A DNA stretch of 56,116 nucleotides. Origin: Candidatus Solincola quzhuomuensis. GTDB lineage: Bacteria; Actinomycetota; Geothermincolia; Geothermincolales; RBG-13-55-18. The stretch is from positions 1 to 56,116 of the forward strand of contig JACVJF010000005.1 of assembly GCA_015711855.1 (NCBI GenBank), read 5' to 3'. Below the pieces are notes generated by a model. It did not search any database. It worked only from the letters and a program-made list of their open reading frames with translations, and had not been told where the DNA came from. Positions 8,290 through 17,917 of the stretch are shown here, piece after piece (the first letter of the stretch is position 1; each line of letters opens with the position of its first letter). The position numbers were made by a program, and so were the translations under genes.

Positions 8290-10005
8290 GTGTCGAAGGA
8301 AAAGGGTAGGGATGCCAGGATGAACCTGGCAGCCTTGGCAATATTTGTCGCCACTTCCATCATCTCCTACCGTCTGGTCCATCTCCAGATCTTCAAGGCC
8401 GACCGTTACAGCGCTCTGGCCCAGGAGCAGAGGCTGCAGATGACCGACCTAAATCCTCGGAGAGGATGCATCCTCGACCGGGACGGGGAAGTACTGGCCA
8501 TAAGCCAGGAAGCATATTCCATCTACGCCGTACCTTACCTGGTGGAGGACAAGGCCGCCGCGGCCGCCGAGCTCTCCCTGTTGCTGGAAATGCCCCGGCA
8601 GGACATCGAGGAGAAACTGGGCGCCCAGGCCGGGTTCGTCTACCTGAGGAGGAAGGTGAGCCCGGACGTGGCGGAGGAAGTGGAGGCCTTGAGGATCCCG
8701 GGAATAGGGCTGGAGAAGGAGAGCAAGAGGCACTATCCCCAGGAAGATCTCGCCTGCCAAATCCTGGGTTACGTAGGTACGGACAACGTGGGGCTGGCCG
8801 GCCTGGAGCTCCAGTACGAGGAGTTATTGTCCGGGCAGCGCGGGGAGGCGGAGTTGGAAGTGGACCCCAGGGGTGATCCCATACCGGGAGTGACCAGGAT
8901 CACCAAGCAGCCCGTGGACGGGAGCGACATACAGGTGACCATCGATTCCGAGATTCAGTTCAAGCTCCAGGAGCAGCTGGCCGCCTCCGTGCAGAGCAGC
9001 GGCGCCAAGTCGGGCACGGGGTTGATCATGGATTGCCGGTCCGGCGAGATCCTGGCCATGGCCACCTATCCCTTTTTCGACGTGAACGATTTTCCCACCG
9101 TGGACCCGGCATTGACCAGGAATCGAGCGGTGACCGACGCTTTCGAGCCCGGCTCGGTCCTCAAGGTACTCACGGCCATGGCCGCGCTGCAGGAACAAGT
9201 GGTCTTCCCGGAAACGGTGATCAACATCCCGCCCGCCCTGAAGATCGGCGAGTACGAGTTCAAGGACGACCACCCCATGCCGAGGAGCGATCTAACCTTC
9301 ACCGAGGTCATCGCCCACTCCTCCAACCTGGGGACCATCAAGACGGCCATGGCCCTGGGCAAGGACCTGATGCAGGAATACATAAACCGGTGCGGACTGG
9401 GCCGCGCGACGGGTGTGGATTTTCCCGGTGAGGCCGCCGGGGTGGTTCCGGAGGAAGGCAAGTGGACGGCCACCACCCTGCCCACCGTGGCTATAGGCCA
9501 GGGCATCTCGGTAACCCCCCTGCAGCTGGCTGTCGTCATGTCCGTCGTGGCCAACGGCGGCTTTCTGGTACAGCCCCATTTCCTGCAGCGCGTGATACAT
9601 CCGGATCGTTCCGTGGAGGAGAAGGCGATAGAACCCGGAAGACAGGTAATATCCCCGAACACGGCAGCCTCCTTGAGGTACGTCCTGGGCGAAGTGGTCC
9701 GGATGGGGACGGGAACCCGGGCGGCCATGGCCCTGTACAACTGCGGGGGGAAGACGGGCACGGCCCTGAAGGCGGATCCGCGCGGCGGATATCGCGAGGC
9801 CCACATAGCCAGTTTCGCCGGCTTTGCGCCCGCCGAGAACCCGCGGCTGGTGGCGGTCATAACCCTGGACGAACCCCTGGAGGTGTACGGGGGGCTTGCC
9901 GCCGCTCCCTGTTTTTCCCGGGTCATGGAATTTGCCCTGCAACACTTGGAAATAACTCCCAGCATGGATAAGAAGAACACCAGGGACAGGGTGGTACCGC
10001 AATGA
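8290..10005 (+). CDS. ftsI: Septal peptidoglycan transpeptidase FtsI/PBP3
   Basis: A class B penicillin-binding protein of 571 residues that cross-links septal peptidoglycan with FtsW. There is one N-terminal membrane helix (about residues 12-30), a dimerisation region containing RGCILDRDGEVLA, and a transpeptidase domain with all three active-site motifs: S289-x-x-K292 (EPGSVLK), S344-S-N346 and K488-T-G490. There is no C-terminal PASTA domain. The GTG start has AAGGAGG five bases upstream (8278-8284). The stop overlaps murE by ATGA. A 99-bp gap separates it from ftsL. Confidence 0.95.
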   Translation: MSKEKGRDARMNLAALAIFVATSIISYRLVHLQIFKADRYSALAQEQRLQMTDLNPRRGCILDRDGEVLAISQEAYSIYAVPYLVEDKAAAAAELSLLLEMPRQDIEEKLGAQAGFVYLRRKVSPDVAEEVEALRIPGIGLEKESKRHYPQEDLACQILGYVGTDNVGLAGLELQYEELLSGQRGEAELEVDPRGDPIPGVTRITKQPVDGSDIQVTIDSEIQFKLQEQLAASVQSSGAKSGTGLIMDCRSGEILAMATYPFFDVNDFPTVDPALTRNRAVTDAFEPGSVLKVLTAMAALQEQVVFPETVINIPPALKIGEYEFKDDHPMPRSDLTFTEVIAHSSNLGTIKTAMALGKDLMQEYINRCGLGRATGVDFPGEAAGVVPEEGKWTATTLPTVAIGQGISVTPLQLAVVMSVVANGGFLVQPHFLQRVIHPDRSVEEKAIEPGRQVISPNTAASLRYVLGEVVRMGTGTRAAMALYNCGGKTGTALKADPRGGYREAHIASFAGFAPAENPRLVAVITLDEPLEVYGGLAAAPCFSRVMEFALQHLEITPSMDKKNTRDRVVPQ

Positions 10006-11498
10006 GGCTTTCCCGGCTGGTAATGGGCATACCCGGCCTGCGAGTGGGGAGTGGGGAGGACCCGGAAGTGAAGGGGATCGCCTACCATTCGGCTCGCGTT
10101 CGACCCGGGGATCTCTTCGTGGCCGTGAGGGGTTTCCGTACCGACGGCCATCTTTTCCTGCGGGAGGCCGTGGAGCGGGGAGCGTGCTGCCTGGTGGTGG
10201 AGGAAGGCGAGGGCGGGGTAGACCGTTTCGTCGGAGACGTTCCGGTCGTCCGCGCCGAGAACACCCGCAGGGCTCTGGCGCTATTGAGCGACCGCTTCTG
10301 GGACCATCCCAGCGGCAAACTGGCCCTGGTGGGGGTGACCGGTACCAACGGGAAGACCACCACAACCCATTTGGTGGAAGCGGCCGTATCCCGAGCGGGA
10401 CTCGCCGCCGGTCTCATCGGAACGGTCAGCTACCGGATCGCCGGACGGGAGCTGCCGGTGGGCCGCACCACCCCGGAATCCGCCGACCTGCAGAGGATGC
10501 TGGCCTCCATGGTGGAGGCGGATTGCCGTGTCGTTTCCATGGAGGTCTCCTCTCATGCCTTAGCCCTGCACCGGGTGGAGGGCTGCGACTTCCGGGTGGC
10601 CGTTTTCACCAACCTAAGTCAGGACCACCTGGACTTCCACGCCGACATGGAGGAATACTACCGGGCCAAGGAGAGACTTTTCCTGCCCGGCGAACGAGGC
10701 GGCCTGGGGGCACGAGCGGCGGCGGTGAACGTGGACGACCCCTTCGGACGCCGCCTGGCCGAGAGAGTGGAAGGCCGGCTGTTGACCTTCGGGACCGGAC
10801 CGGGAGCAGAGCTGCGGGGCAGGCTACTCGAAGCGGGATTGAAGTCGTCACGCGTAAGGGTGAAATGCGGGGATTGGCAGGAGGAGGGCGAGACACGGCT
10901 CACCGGCGCCTTCAACCTTTACAACATCCTTGCCGCTCTGGCCTCCTGTCTGCTTCTGGATCTCGACCCCTCGGTCTGTCTGGAGGGCATCCTTTCCCAT
11001 CCCGGCGTACCCGGTCGCTTCCAGGCCGTGGAAGAGGGTCAGGACTTCGCCGTGCTGGTGGACTACGCCCATACTCCCGATTCCTTGCGGCGGGTTCTGG
11101 AAGCCGCGAGGGAAATATGCGCGGGAAGGCTCATCGCCGTTTTCGGGTGCGGCGGAGACCGAGACCGAGGCAAGCGGCCGATGATGGGAGAGATAGCGGT
11201 GCGCCTGGCCGACATAACGGTGATCACCTCGGACAATCCGCGCAGCGAGGATCCGCTGGCCATCATCGAGGACATCCTGGAAGGGGCGAGGGCGGCCGGA
11301 GGGCCCGGGAAATACCGCGTGCAACCCGACCGCCGACTGGCCATTCGGGAGGCGGTGGAGGAAGCGGGACGGGGTGACGTGGTGGTGATCGCCGGGAAAG
11401 GACACGAGAAGGGACAGATATTCGCCGACCGCGTGGTCCCCTTCGACGATGTGGAGGAGGCCAGGGAAGCTCTTCGGAGGAGGTTGAAGCGCGTATGA
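10002..11498 (+). CDS. murE: UDP-MurNAc-tripeptide ligase MurE (meso-DAP type)
   Basis: MurE adds the third residue to UDP-MurNAc-L-Ala-D-Glu with ATP in the cytosol. The 498-residue protein has the Mur-ligase P-loop GVTGTNGKTTTTH, the EVSSHALAL segment, and D411-N-P-R414. The DNPR motif is the known signature of meso-diaminopimelate ligases, whereas L-lysine enzymes have a different residue, so this cell wall probably contains meso-DAP. The ATG overlaps the ftsI stop, and its own stop overlaps murF, so the block is translationally coupled. Confidence 0.96.
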   Translation: MRLSRLVMGIPGLRVGSGEDPEVKGIAYHSARVRPGDLFVAVRGFRTDGHLFLREAVERGACCLVVEEGEGGVDRFVGDVPVVRAENTRRALALLSDRFWDHPSGKLALVGVTGTNGKTTTTHLVEAAVSRAGLAAGLIGTVSYRIAGRELPVGRTTPESADLQRMLASMVEADCRVVSMEVSSHALALHRVEGCDFRVAVFTNLSQDHLDFHADMEEYYRAKERLFLPGERGGLGARAAAVNVDDPFGRRLAERVEGRLLTFGTGPGAELRGRLLEAGLKSSRVRVKCGDWQEEGETRLTGAFNLYNILAALASCLLLDLDPSVCLEGILSHPGVPGRFQAVEEGQDFAVLVDYAHTPDSLRRVLEAAREICAGRLIAVFGCGGDRDRGKRPMMGEIAVRLADITVITSDNPRSEDPLAIIEDILEGARAAGGPGKYRVQPDRRLAIREAVEEAGRGDVVVIAGKGHEKGQIFADRVVPFDDVEEAREALRRRLKRV

Positions 11499-12895
11499 TC
11501 CCCATGTCCCTGGAGGAAGTGGTCCACGCTCTCGATGCCGAGCCGGTGGGAAAGGCGGTGGGACTGCGCCGCAAGGTCTCCAGGGTCTCCACGGATACGC
11601 GCACCTTAAGAAAGGGGGACTTGTTTTTCGCCCTGCAAGGTGAGCGCTACGACGCGCACGATTTTCTTCCTCAAGCCTTGCAGAAGGGAGCGGCCGCCCT
11701 GGTCGTGACCCGTGTGGATTCGCGGGTGAGAAGGCAGGCGGTCCGCTTGGGCGTGCCCCTTTTGCGAGTGGGAGACACCCTGAAGGCCCTCAGCCGACTG
11801 GCGGCAAGGCAGCGAGACTTGCTCCATGCCCGGGTGGTGGGCATAACCGGCTCCACGGGAAAGACCATCACCAAGGATTTCACGGCAGCGGTGCTCTCCA
11901 GGAGCGGAAGGACCGTGCGCCCGCGATCCAGCTTCAACAACGAGGTCGGCGTGCCCCTGACCGTGCTGGAGGCGAGTGCGGAAACCGATTTCCTGGTCCT
12001 GGAGATGGGCGCGAGGAAAAAGGGGCATATCCTCGAGCTGTGCGCCGTCTCCCGCCCGGAGGTGGGAGTGATCACCAATATCGGTTACGCCCACCTGCTT
12101 TATTTCCGGACACGGGAGAACCTGGCGGCGGCCAAAGGAGAGCTGCTGCAGGGCTTGCCGCCGCAGGGAAGGGCTGTGGTGAACGCCGACGACGAGTTCG
12201 CGCCCTTCTTGAGAAGGCTGGCCCCGTGCCCGGTGATCGGGTTTGGGATTTCTTCCGGGGCGGAGGTAAGGGCGGAAAAAGTTGCCCTGGACGAAGAGGG
12301 CAAGGCCAGATTCATCCTGAGGTTGAGGGGAGGTGATAGAGAAGAGGTGCGGCTGCCGCTGCCCGGCCGACACAATGTGGAAAACGCGCTGGCGGCGGCG
12401 GCAGTGGGAGAGATCATGGGAGTGAGAACGGAGGATATAGTGACGGGACTGGCGGAAGCCAAGGTGACGGGATGGAGGATGGAAATGATTACCAAACCTG
12501 ACCAGATCACCATCATAAACGACGCTTACAACGCCAACCCCGTTTCCATGCGCTCGGCCCTCATGGCCCTAGGGGACCTGGCCAAGGGGAAAAGGGCCAT
12601 CGCGGTACTGGGGGACATGGCGGAACTGGGTCCCATCTCCGAGAAAGCCCACCAGGAGGTGGGCAGGATGGCCGTGGAGTACGGGACGGACATCCTGATC
12701 ACCGTGGGGCGTAGGGCGCGCAAGATCGCTCAAGCCGCTCGCGAGAAGGGTTTGCCCCGCGGAAGCGTCTTCGCCGTGGAGAAGGTCGACAAGGCGGCAG
12801 AGATCCTGCGTGCCATCATGGAGCCCGGAGACGTGGTGCTCATAAAGGGTTCTCGCTTCTTGGGCCTGGAAAAGCTGGTGGAGCTGGTGGCCTGA
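11495..12895 (+). CDS. murF: UDP-MurNAc-tripeptide:D-Ala-D-Ala ligase MurF
   Basis: MurF joins D-Ala-D-Ala to the UDP-MurNAc-tripeptide, the last cytosolic ligation step. Visible: the P-loop GITGSTGKTITKD, the FNNEVGVPLT segment, an EMGA motif followed by GHI, GRHNVENALAAAA for the central domain, and NDAYNANPVSM at the start of the C-terminal domain. It has 466 residues, a normal MurF length. The ATG overlaps the murE stop by four bases. An 87-bp gap follows before mraY. Confidence 0.95.
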   Translation: MIPMSLEEVVHALDAEPVGKAVGLRRKVSRVSTDTRTLRKGDLFFALQGERYDAHDFLPQALQKGAAALVVTRVDSRVRRQAVRLGVPLLRVGDTLKALSRLAARQRDLLHARVVGITGSTGKTITKDFTAAVLSRSGRTVRPRSSFNNEVGVPLTVLEASAETDFLVLEMGARKKGHILELCAVSRPEVGVITNIGYAHLLYFRTRENLAAAKGELLQGLPPQGRAVVNADDEFAPFLRRLAPCPVIGFGISSGAEVRAEKVALDEEGKARFILRLRGGDREEVRLPLPGRHNVENALAAAAVGEIMGVRTEDIVTGLAEAKVTGWRMEMITKPDQITIINDAYNANPVSMRSALMALGDLAKGKRAIAVLGDMAELGPISEKAHQEVGRMAVEYGTDILITVGRRARKIAQAAREKGLPRGSVFAVEKVDKAAEILRAIMEPGDVVLIKGSRFLGLEKLVELVA

Positions 12896-12982
12896 TCGGG
12901 CGCGACGGTGATATAGTGGCCGGATGACGGGCCGATCGAGTCGGACGAAAACGGCGGCGAATGAAAAAAGGAGCGGAATCCC

Positions 12983-14002
12983 GTGTACCGGGTCATGGGA
13001 GCGCTGCTGATCAGCCTGGTGGTGTGCATCTTCGGCATGCCCCTTTTCATGGGTTGGCTGCGCAAGAGAGGAATAGGCCAGTACATAAGGGAGGACGGCC
13101 CCCAGGCTCACTTGGCCAAGGAGGGAACCCCCACCATGGGGGGCGTACTCATGGTCGTCTCCACGCTGGTCGGATTCCTGATCATGGCCGTGAGGCTGTC
13201 TTCGGGAACGGGTTTCGCCCTGGGGCTGGCCCTCCTGGGTTGCGGGGCGCTGGGTTTTGCCGACGATTACACCAAGTTGCGCTACGCCCGTTCCCTGGGT
13301 CTCAAAGGCCGACACAAATTGCTCTGGCAACTGCTGCTCTCCGTGGCCCTGGCCTACCTGGCCACTCGTCATTTCGGGGTGGACACCAAACTGTATTATT
13401 TCCGGAACGATTCGGTGTTGTGTGATTTGGGACCCTTTTATTTCCTTCTGATCTATCTCATGATCATCGGGTTCTCCAACGCGGTCAACCTCACCGACGG
13501 CCTCGACGGGCTGGCCTCGGGGACCAACATCCTGGTGATGACCGCGTACGTACTGATCACCTTCATACAATTCCGCAACCATCAGTTTCTCTACCACCAT
13601 GTGCAAGGGTCCTTGGACGTGGCTATATTCTCCGGGGCGGTAATGGGAAGCTGCATAGGATTTCTTTGGTGGAACGCCCCACCCGCCCGGATCTTCATGG
13701 GGGACACCGGGTCGCTGGCCCTGGGAGGGAGCCTGGCCACCATAGCCATGCTCTCCAAGACGGAGCTGCTGCTCCTGGTGCTGGGCGGTCTTTACGTCGT
13801 GGAGGCGGCCTCGGTGATCATCCAGGTCCTGGTCTTCAAGGCCACCCGGAAGAGGGTTTTTCGTATGGCTCCCTTGCACCATCATTTCGAGCTCAAGGGT
13901 TGGTCGGAGGTGACCACGCTGATCCGGCTGTGGATCGTGGCCGGTTTCTGTGTGGGGATCGGGTTCCTCCTATTCTACATAAATTACGTGGGCGGTAAAT
14001 AG
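12983..14002 (+). CDS. mraY: Phospho-MurNAc-pentapeptide-transferase MraY
   Basis: MraY transfers phospho-MurNAc-pentapeptide to undecaprenyl phosphate, forming lipid I in the membrane. The protein has 339 residues and about ten hydrophobic segments. Family motifs are present: ADDYTKLRY, the acidic NLTDGLDGLASG loop, FMGDTGSLALGG, and the HHHFELKGWSE histidine motif near the C-terminus. Start taken as GTG 12983 with AAGGAG (12968-12973) nine bases upstream; ATG 12995 is an alternative. It lies between murF and murD as in most dcw clusters. Confidence 0.96.
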   Translation: MYRVMGALLISLVVCIFGMPLFMGWLRKRGIGQYIREDGPQAHLAKEGTPTMGGVLMVVSTLVGFLIMAVRLSSGTGFALGLALLGCGALGFADDYTKLRYARSLGLKGRHKLLWQLLLSVALAYLATRHFGVDTKLYYFRNDSVLCDLGPFYFLLIYLMIIGFSNAVNLTDGLDGLASGTNILVMTAYVLITFIQFRNHQFLYHHVQGSLDVAIFSGAVMGSCIGFLWWNAPPARIFMGDTGSLALGGSLATIAMLSKTELLLLVLGGLYVVEAASVIIQVLVFKATRKRVFRMAPLHHHFELKGWSEVTTLIRLWIVAGFCVGIGFLLFYINYVGGK

Positions 14003-14144
14003 ATCGGAGGCGGGTGGATCATAAAAGGGGCGTGAAAGACCGTTTCGGAGAGTGGGATCGGACGGAAAACATCTCCTTCCGCCCGAAAGACTAGACGTAG
14101 ACTGTCCGCGGAGGAAGGGGCATGAGGATAAGGTGAAGGGGCGT

Positions 14145-15548
14145 ATGTCCGTGAGACTGGAAGCGGAACGCGTGCTGGTTCTGGGGCTGGGGGTGTCGGG
14201 CCGTGCGGTGGCGGATCGGCTCCTCCGGGAAGGGAAGGAGGTCAGGATAAACGACGTCTCCACCTCCCCGGAGATGCGGGAAGTCGCCGGGGAATTCGCG
14301 GGTAGGGGTGCGGAGGTGATCCTGGGCCATCACCGTCCGGAAGTCCTCGAAGGGGTGGACCTGGTGGTGGTGAGTCCCGGTATCCGATCGCGGCTTCCCG
14401 TTCTCCTCGAGGCGGAGAGGAGGGGAATACCCGTCTGGAGCGAGATAGAGCTGGCTTGGCGCTTCGCCCGGGGTCCAGTGGTAGCCGTGACCGGCACCAA
14501 CGGCAAGACCACCACGGTGAGCATGATCGAGGGCATCCTGCGGAAGGCGGGACTCGAGGCCAGGGCGGCGGGCAACATCGGCCATCCCATGATATACGCC
14601 GTGGAGGAGACGCCCCAGGGCGTCCCCCTGGTGGTGGAGGTCTCCAGTTTCCAGCTCTTCTATGTGCACGAGTTCAGGCCGAGGGTGGCGGTGCTCCTCA
14701 ACGTGGCCGAGGACCATTTCGACTGGCACGAAGATCTGGAGGACTACCTGAGGGCCAAGTGCCGCATCTGGATGAACCAAGGCGGGGAGGACTGTGCGGT
14801 GATCAACCTGGATGACCCCCTCAGCGTGCGGGCGGCGCAGACGGTGCCCGGAAGAAAGCGGTTCTTTTCCCGACGTCCGAGGAGGGAGGCGGAGATTTTC
14901 CGGGAAGGCGACAGGATCTACTGGAGGGATCCCGTTGGGGGAGGCGTGCAGACGGCGATCATGGAGGTAGGGGAGCTGGGGCTTTCCGGGGAACACAACC
15001 TGGAAAACGCGCTGGCGGCGGCGGCGGCGACCCTTTCCCTGGAAGTGCCGCCGGAGGCGGTGCGGGAAGGTTTGAGGGAATACCGGGGGTTGCCTCACCG
15101 CCTGCAGTTCGTGGGGAAGGTGGAAGGAGTGGATTTCTACGACGATTCCAAGGCTACCAACCCTCACGCCGCACTGCGCGCCCTGAGCGCCTTCTCTCGA
15201 CCTCTGGTGATGATCTTGGGAGGCAGGAACAAGGGTTTGTCCTTCCGGGAGCTGGCCGAAGAGCTTAGCGTGCGCGCGACGAAGGGAGAGGTGCGCATGA
15301 TCTATTCCATCGGGGAAGCCGCGGAGGAGATCGCCTCGGCGCTGAGGGAAGTGCGGCCTCCGCTCCCGGTGCGCGTCCTGGCGGGCTTGGAGGAGGTCTT
15401 CGACGATCTCCCAGATGTGGTCAGGGAGGGCGACGTGGTGCTGTTCAGCCCGGCTTGCGCCTCCTTCGACCGTTACCGGGACTATCGGGAAAGAGGAGAT
15501 CATTTCCAAGAAATGGTAAGGATGTTCGGAGGTAGATCCCGTGGTTGA
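14145..15548 (+). CDS. murD: UDP-MurNAc-L-alanine:D-glutamate ligase MurD
   Basis: MurD adds D-glutamate to UDP-MurNAc-L-Ala. ATG 14145 gives 467 residues beginning just before the N-terminal nucleotide-binding LVLGLGVSGRAVADRL motif; the open frame extends to 14052 but that part lacks family character. The P-loop AVTGTNGKTTTVSM, the VEVSSFQL segment, EHNLENALAAAAA and DDSKATNPHA are all typical. A GAAGGGG site precedes the start; GTG 14133 is a possible alternative. The stop lies inside the ftsW start region (overlap 15541-15548). A 142-bp gap separates it from mraY. Confidence 0.95.
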   Translation: MSVRLEAERVLVLGLGVSGRAVADRLLREGKEVRINDVSTSPEMREVAGEFAGRGAEVILGHHRPEVLEGVDLVVVSPGIRSRLPVLLEAERRGIPVWSEIELAWRFARGPVVAVTGTNGKTTTVSMIEGILRKAGLEARAAGNIGHPMIYAVEETPQGVPLVVEVSSFQLFYVHEFRPRVAVLLNVAEDHFDWHEDLEDYLRAKCRIWMNQGGEDCAVINLDDPLSVRAAQTVPGRKRFFSRRPRREAEIFREGDRIYWRDPVGGGVQTAIMEVGELGLSGEHNLENALAAAAATLSLEVPPEAVREGLREYRGLPHRLQFVGKVEGVDFYDDSKATNPHAALRALSAFSRPLVMILGGRNKGLSFRELAEELSVRATKGEVRMIYSIGEAAEEIASALREVRPPLPVRVLAGLEEVFDDLPDVVREGDVVLFSPACASFDRYRDYRERGDHFQEMVRMFGGRSRG

Positions 15549-16905
15549 TCACGTCGGCGGGCGGAAAGGGAAGCGCCGCCAACCCCCACCGGCGCTGGTG
15601 GAGGCGCGCCGCCGTGCCCAAGAGCGCGGGTGTAAACGCAGCCAGGCGAGGAGCGCCGGCGCAAACAAGGTGGTCCCTATATCACCCAGGGAAAGCGGGA
15701 GGAAGAGAGGGATAAGCAGCACGGGGTACACCCTGCTGGCCGGGGTCATTCTCATGTCCATGTACGGGATGGTGATGATATTTTCGGCCAGTTCGGGATC
15801 CGCCCTGCAGGCGTACGGGTCCAGCTACTATTTCCTCTTACGCCAGGCCATGTGGTTCGGGGTGGGGATGGTAGCCTTGGCGGCCCTGGCCAGGCTGGAC
15901 TACCGACGGCTACTGGGCTTCTCCCCCCTTCTCATGGGTATTTCCCTGGCGGCCCTCCTCGCCGTCCTCTTTTTCGGGCAGATGACCTACGGGTCCAGGA
16001 GGTCCCTTAACCTGGGGCCCTTGGTCATTCAGCCCTCGGAGCTGGCCAAGATGGCCACCCTCCTCTTCGCCGTCAATTATTACCAGCGGCGCAGGGACAG
16101 ACTGGACAGTTGGCGGGAGATATTCTTCCCGGTCCTGGCGACCACCGCCCTGGCCTGCTTGTTCATACTCCTGGAACCCGATCTCGGGAGCATGATCGTA
16201 GTGGGCTTGAGTGCCTTCGTGATACTGTTCCTGGCCGGAGCCCCTTGGAGGAAGGTCTTCGCCCTCGTGCTAGGCGGGCTGGCGGCCACGGCCGTTTTCA
16301 TATACAGCAGCCCCTATCGCCGCGTGCGGTTCCTTTCCTTCCTTGACCCCTGGAGCGCTCCGCGCGAGGGGGGGTTTCACATAATCCAGTCCATGGTAGC
16401 CCTGGGTTCGGGGAGGATAACCGGCTTGGGCCTAGGGATGAGCCGCCAGAAGTTCTTTTATTTGCCCAATGCGCATACCGATTTCATCTTCTCCATCATC
16501 GGGGAGGAATTGGGACTGGTGGGGACCCTGACCGTGGTGGGCCTCTTCGTCATGCTTCTTTACCTGGGCCTGAAGATAGCCCGCCGGGCAAAGGACGAAG
16601 GCGGACGGATTTTGGCCATGGGTATCACGTGTGTTTTGTGCATCCAGGCGGTGGTGAACATGGGCGCCGCCACCGGACTGCTGCCCATAACCGGCATCAC
16701 CCTCCCCTTCTTGAGCTACGGCGGGTCGTCACTGGTGATTTGCTTGAGCCTAGTCGGTATACTCTTAAACGTCTCTCGTCAGGAAGACCGGAGGGCGTCG
16801 GCCGGGAACAGGAGGGAAAGGGTTGAGAGTGGCCATATGCGGAGGAGGCACCGGGGGACACCTGCACCCCTTGCTCGCCCTGGCCGAGGAACTCGCATCG
16901 CGTGA
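15541..16905 (+). CDS. ftsW: Septal peptidoglycan polymerase FtsW
   Basis: A SEDS-family glycosyltransferase that polymerises lipid II at the septum with FtsI. The 454-residue protein begins with a basic, probably cytoplasmic tail of about 55 residues, then has about ten transmembrane helices. Family motifs: GPLVIQPSELAKMA, LLEPDLGSM, PNAHTDFIFSIIGEELGLVG and LPFLSYGGSS. The GTG start follows GGAGGT (15527-15532). Past the last helix there is a basic tail of about 40 residues whose final 28 codons overlap the murG coding sequence in another frame (83 bases, 16823-16905), which is unusually long for this junction. Confidence 0.95.
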   Translation: MVDHVGGRKGKRRQPPPALVEARRRAQERGCKRSQARSAGANKVVPISPRESGRKRGISSTGYTLLAGVILMSMYGMVMIFSASSGSALQAYGSSYYFLLRQAMWFGVGMVALAALARLDYRRLLGFSPLLMGISLAALLAVLFFGQMTYGSRRSLNLGPLVIQPSELAKMATLLFAVNYYQRRRDRLDSWREIFFPVLATTALACLFILLEPDLGSMIVVGLSAFVILFLAGAPWRKVFALVLGGLAATAVFIYSSPYRRVRFLSFLDPWSAPREGGFHIIQSMVALGSGRITGLGLGMSRQKFFYLPNAHTDFIFSIIGEELGLVGTLTVVGLFVMLLYLGLKIARRAKDEGGRILAMGITCVLCIQAVVNMGAATGLLPITGITLPFLSYGGSSLVICLSLVGILLNVSRQEDRRASAGNRRERVESGHMRRRHRGTPAPLARPGRGTRIA

Positions 16906-17917
16906 GGGAACGCACCTCGTCCTCTTTTTAAGCCGCAAGACCCCCTCCGTGGAGTTGCCCCCGGATTGTCGGGCCGTCTTTTTGAAGTTGAGCGGGTTTT
17001 CCCGCCGGCCGGATGCCCGCAACCTGAAGGCCGCAGCTCAACTCCTGAGCGCCTTCCGCATCTGCCGCCGGATGATGCGCAAAGAACGCCCCCAAATAGC
17101 TGTGGGTTTCGGTGGTTATGCCAGCGTTCCTGGACTCCTGGCTGCCTGGACCCTGGGGGTCCCGCTGCTCCTTCACGAGCAGAACGTGGTTCCGGGCACC
17201 GCCAATCGACTCCTGGCTCCTCTCGCTCGGGCCATAGCCGTGTCCTTCCCGGAAACCCTGGCGCTGATCCCCCGTTGGGAGAGAAAGGCCGTGGTAACCG
17301 GCAACCCACTCCTATCGAGGGGGAAGGGAAAAGGGGATCCCCACGCCTTCTTCGGCCTGCAGCCGGGTAGGAAAACGGTGGTCGTTATGGGTGGGAGCCA
17401 GGGCGCCGCCACTTTAAACAGGGCGGTCCTGGAAGCGCTTCGGCGTTGGAGCGGGCGCGAGGACCTTCAGGTCGTGCACGCCGTGGGAAGGGACAAGTAC
17501 CAGGAATTCGCCGAGGAGGCGGCGAAAGTGGATTACAGCGGCCTGATATACCGCTCGCTGGATTTCGTGGAGCGCATGGATCTCCTTTATAGGGTGGCTG
17601 ATCTGGTGGTGTGCCGAGCGGGGGCTTCCACCGTTTCCGAACTGGCGGCAGCCGGAAGGGGAGCGATACTGGTCCCTTATCCATACGCCACCGCCTCCCA
17701 CCAGGAAGCCAATGCCGAAGTCCTGCGAAAGGCGGGGGCGGCTGTGGTGGTGCCGGACCGGGAGATGAACGGCGAACGCTTGTGTCGCGAGGTGGACGAG
17801 ATCCTGAAAGACGAGGAGCGCGTAAAAGCCATGGGGGAAGCGGCTCGCCGCGTGGCCCGCCCCCAAGCGGCCCGACGGCTTGCGGACCTGGTCCTAAAGG
17901 TGGCCGAGGAGGCGTGA
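16823..17917 (+). CDS. murG: Lipid II-forming GlcNAc transferase MurG
   Basis: MurG adds GlcNAc to lipid I on the inner membrane face, giving lipid II. The 364-residue GT-B protein shows the N-terminal glycine loop CGGGTGGHLHP, GGYASVPG, HEQNVVPGTANRLL, the second glycine loop VVMGGSQGAATLN and a C-terminal CRAGASTVSELAA donor-binding segment. Start is TTG 16823 with AGGAGG upstream; no later start can retain the essential glycine loop, so the overlap with ftsW is real. It ends with TGATG shared with murC. Confidence 0.95.
   Translation: MRVAICGGGTGGHLHPLLALAEELASREGTHLVLFLSRKTPSVELPPDCRAVFLKLSGFSRRPDARNLKAAAQLLSAFRICRRMMRKERPQIAVGFGGYASVPGLLAAWTLGVPLLLHEQNVVPGTANRLLAPLARAIAVSFPETLALIPRWERKAVVTGNPLLSRGKGKGDPHAFFGLQPGRKTVVVMGGSQGAATLNRAVLEALRRWSGREDLQVVHAVGRDKYQEFAEEAAKVDYSGLIYRSLDFVERMDLLYRVADLVVCRAGASTVSELAAAGRGAILVPYPYATASHQEANAEVLRKAGAAVVVPDREMNGERLCREVDEILKDEERVKAMGEAARRVARPQAARRLADLVLKVAEEA

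Noticed and set aside
12569-13885. 438-codon open frame on the minus strand
   Set aside because: Antisense to murF and mraY, both certain by motif; composition is that of a shadow frame.
14091-15509. 472-codon open frame on the minus strand
   Set aside because: It lies wholly antisense to murD, is rich in His, Pro and Arg as expected for the complement of a GC-rich gene, and has no family motif.
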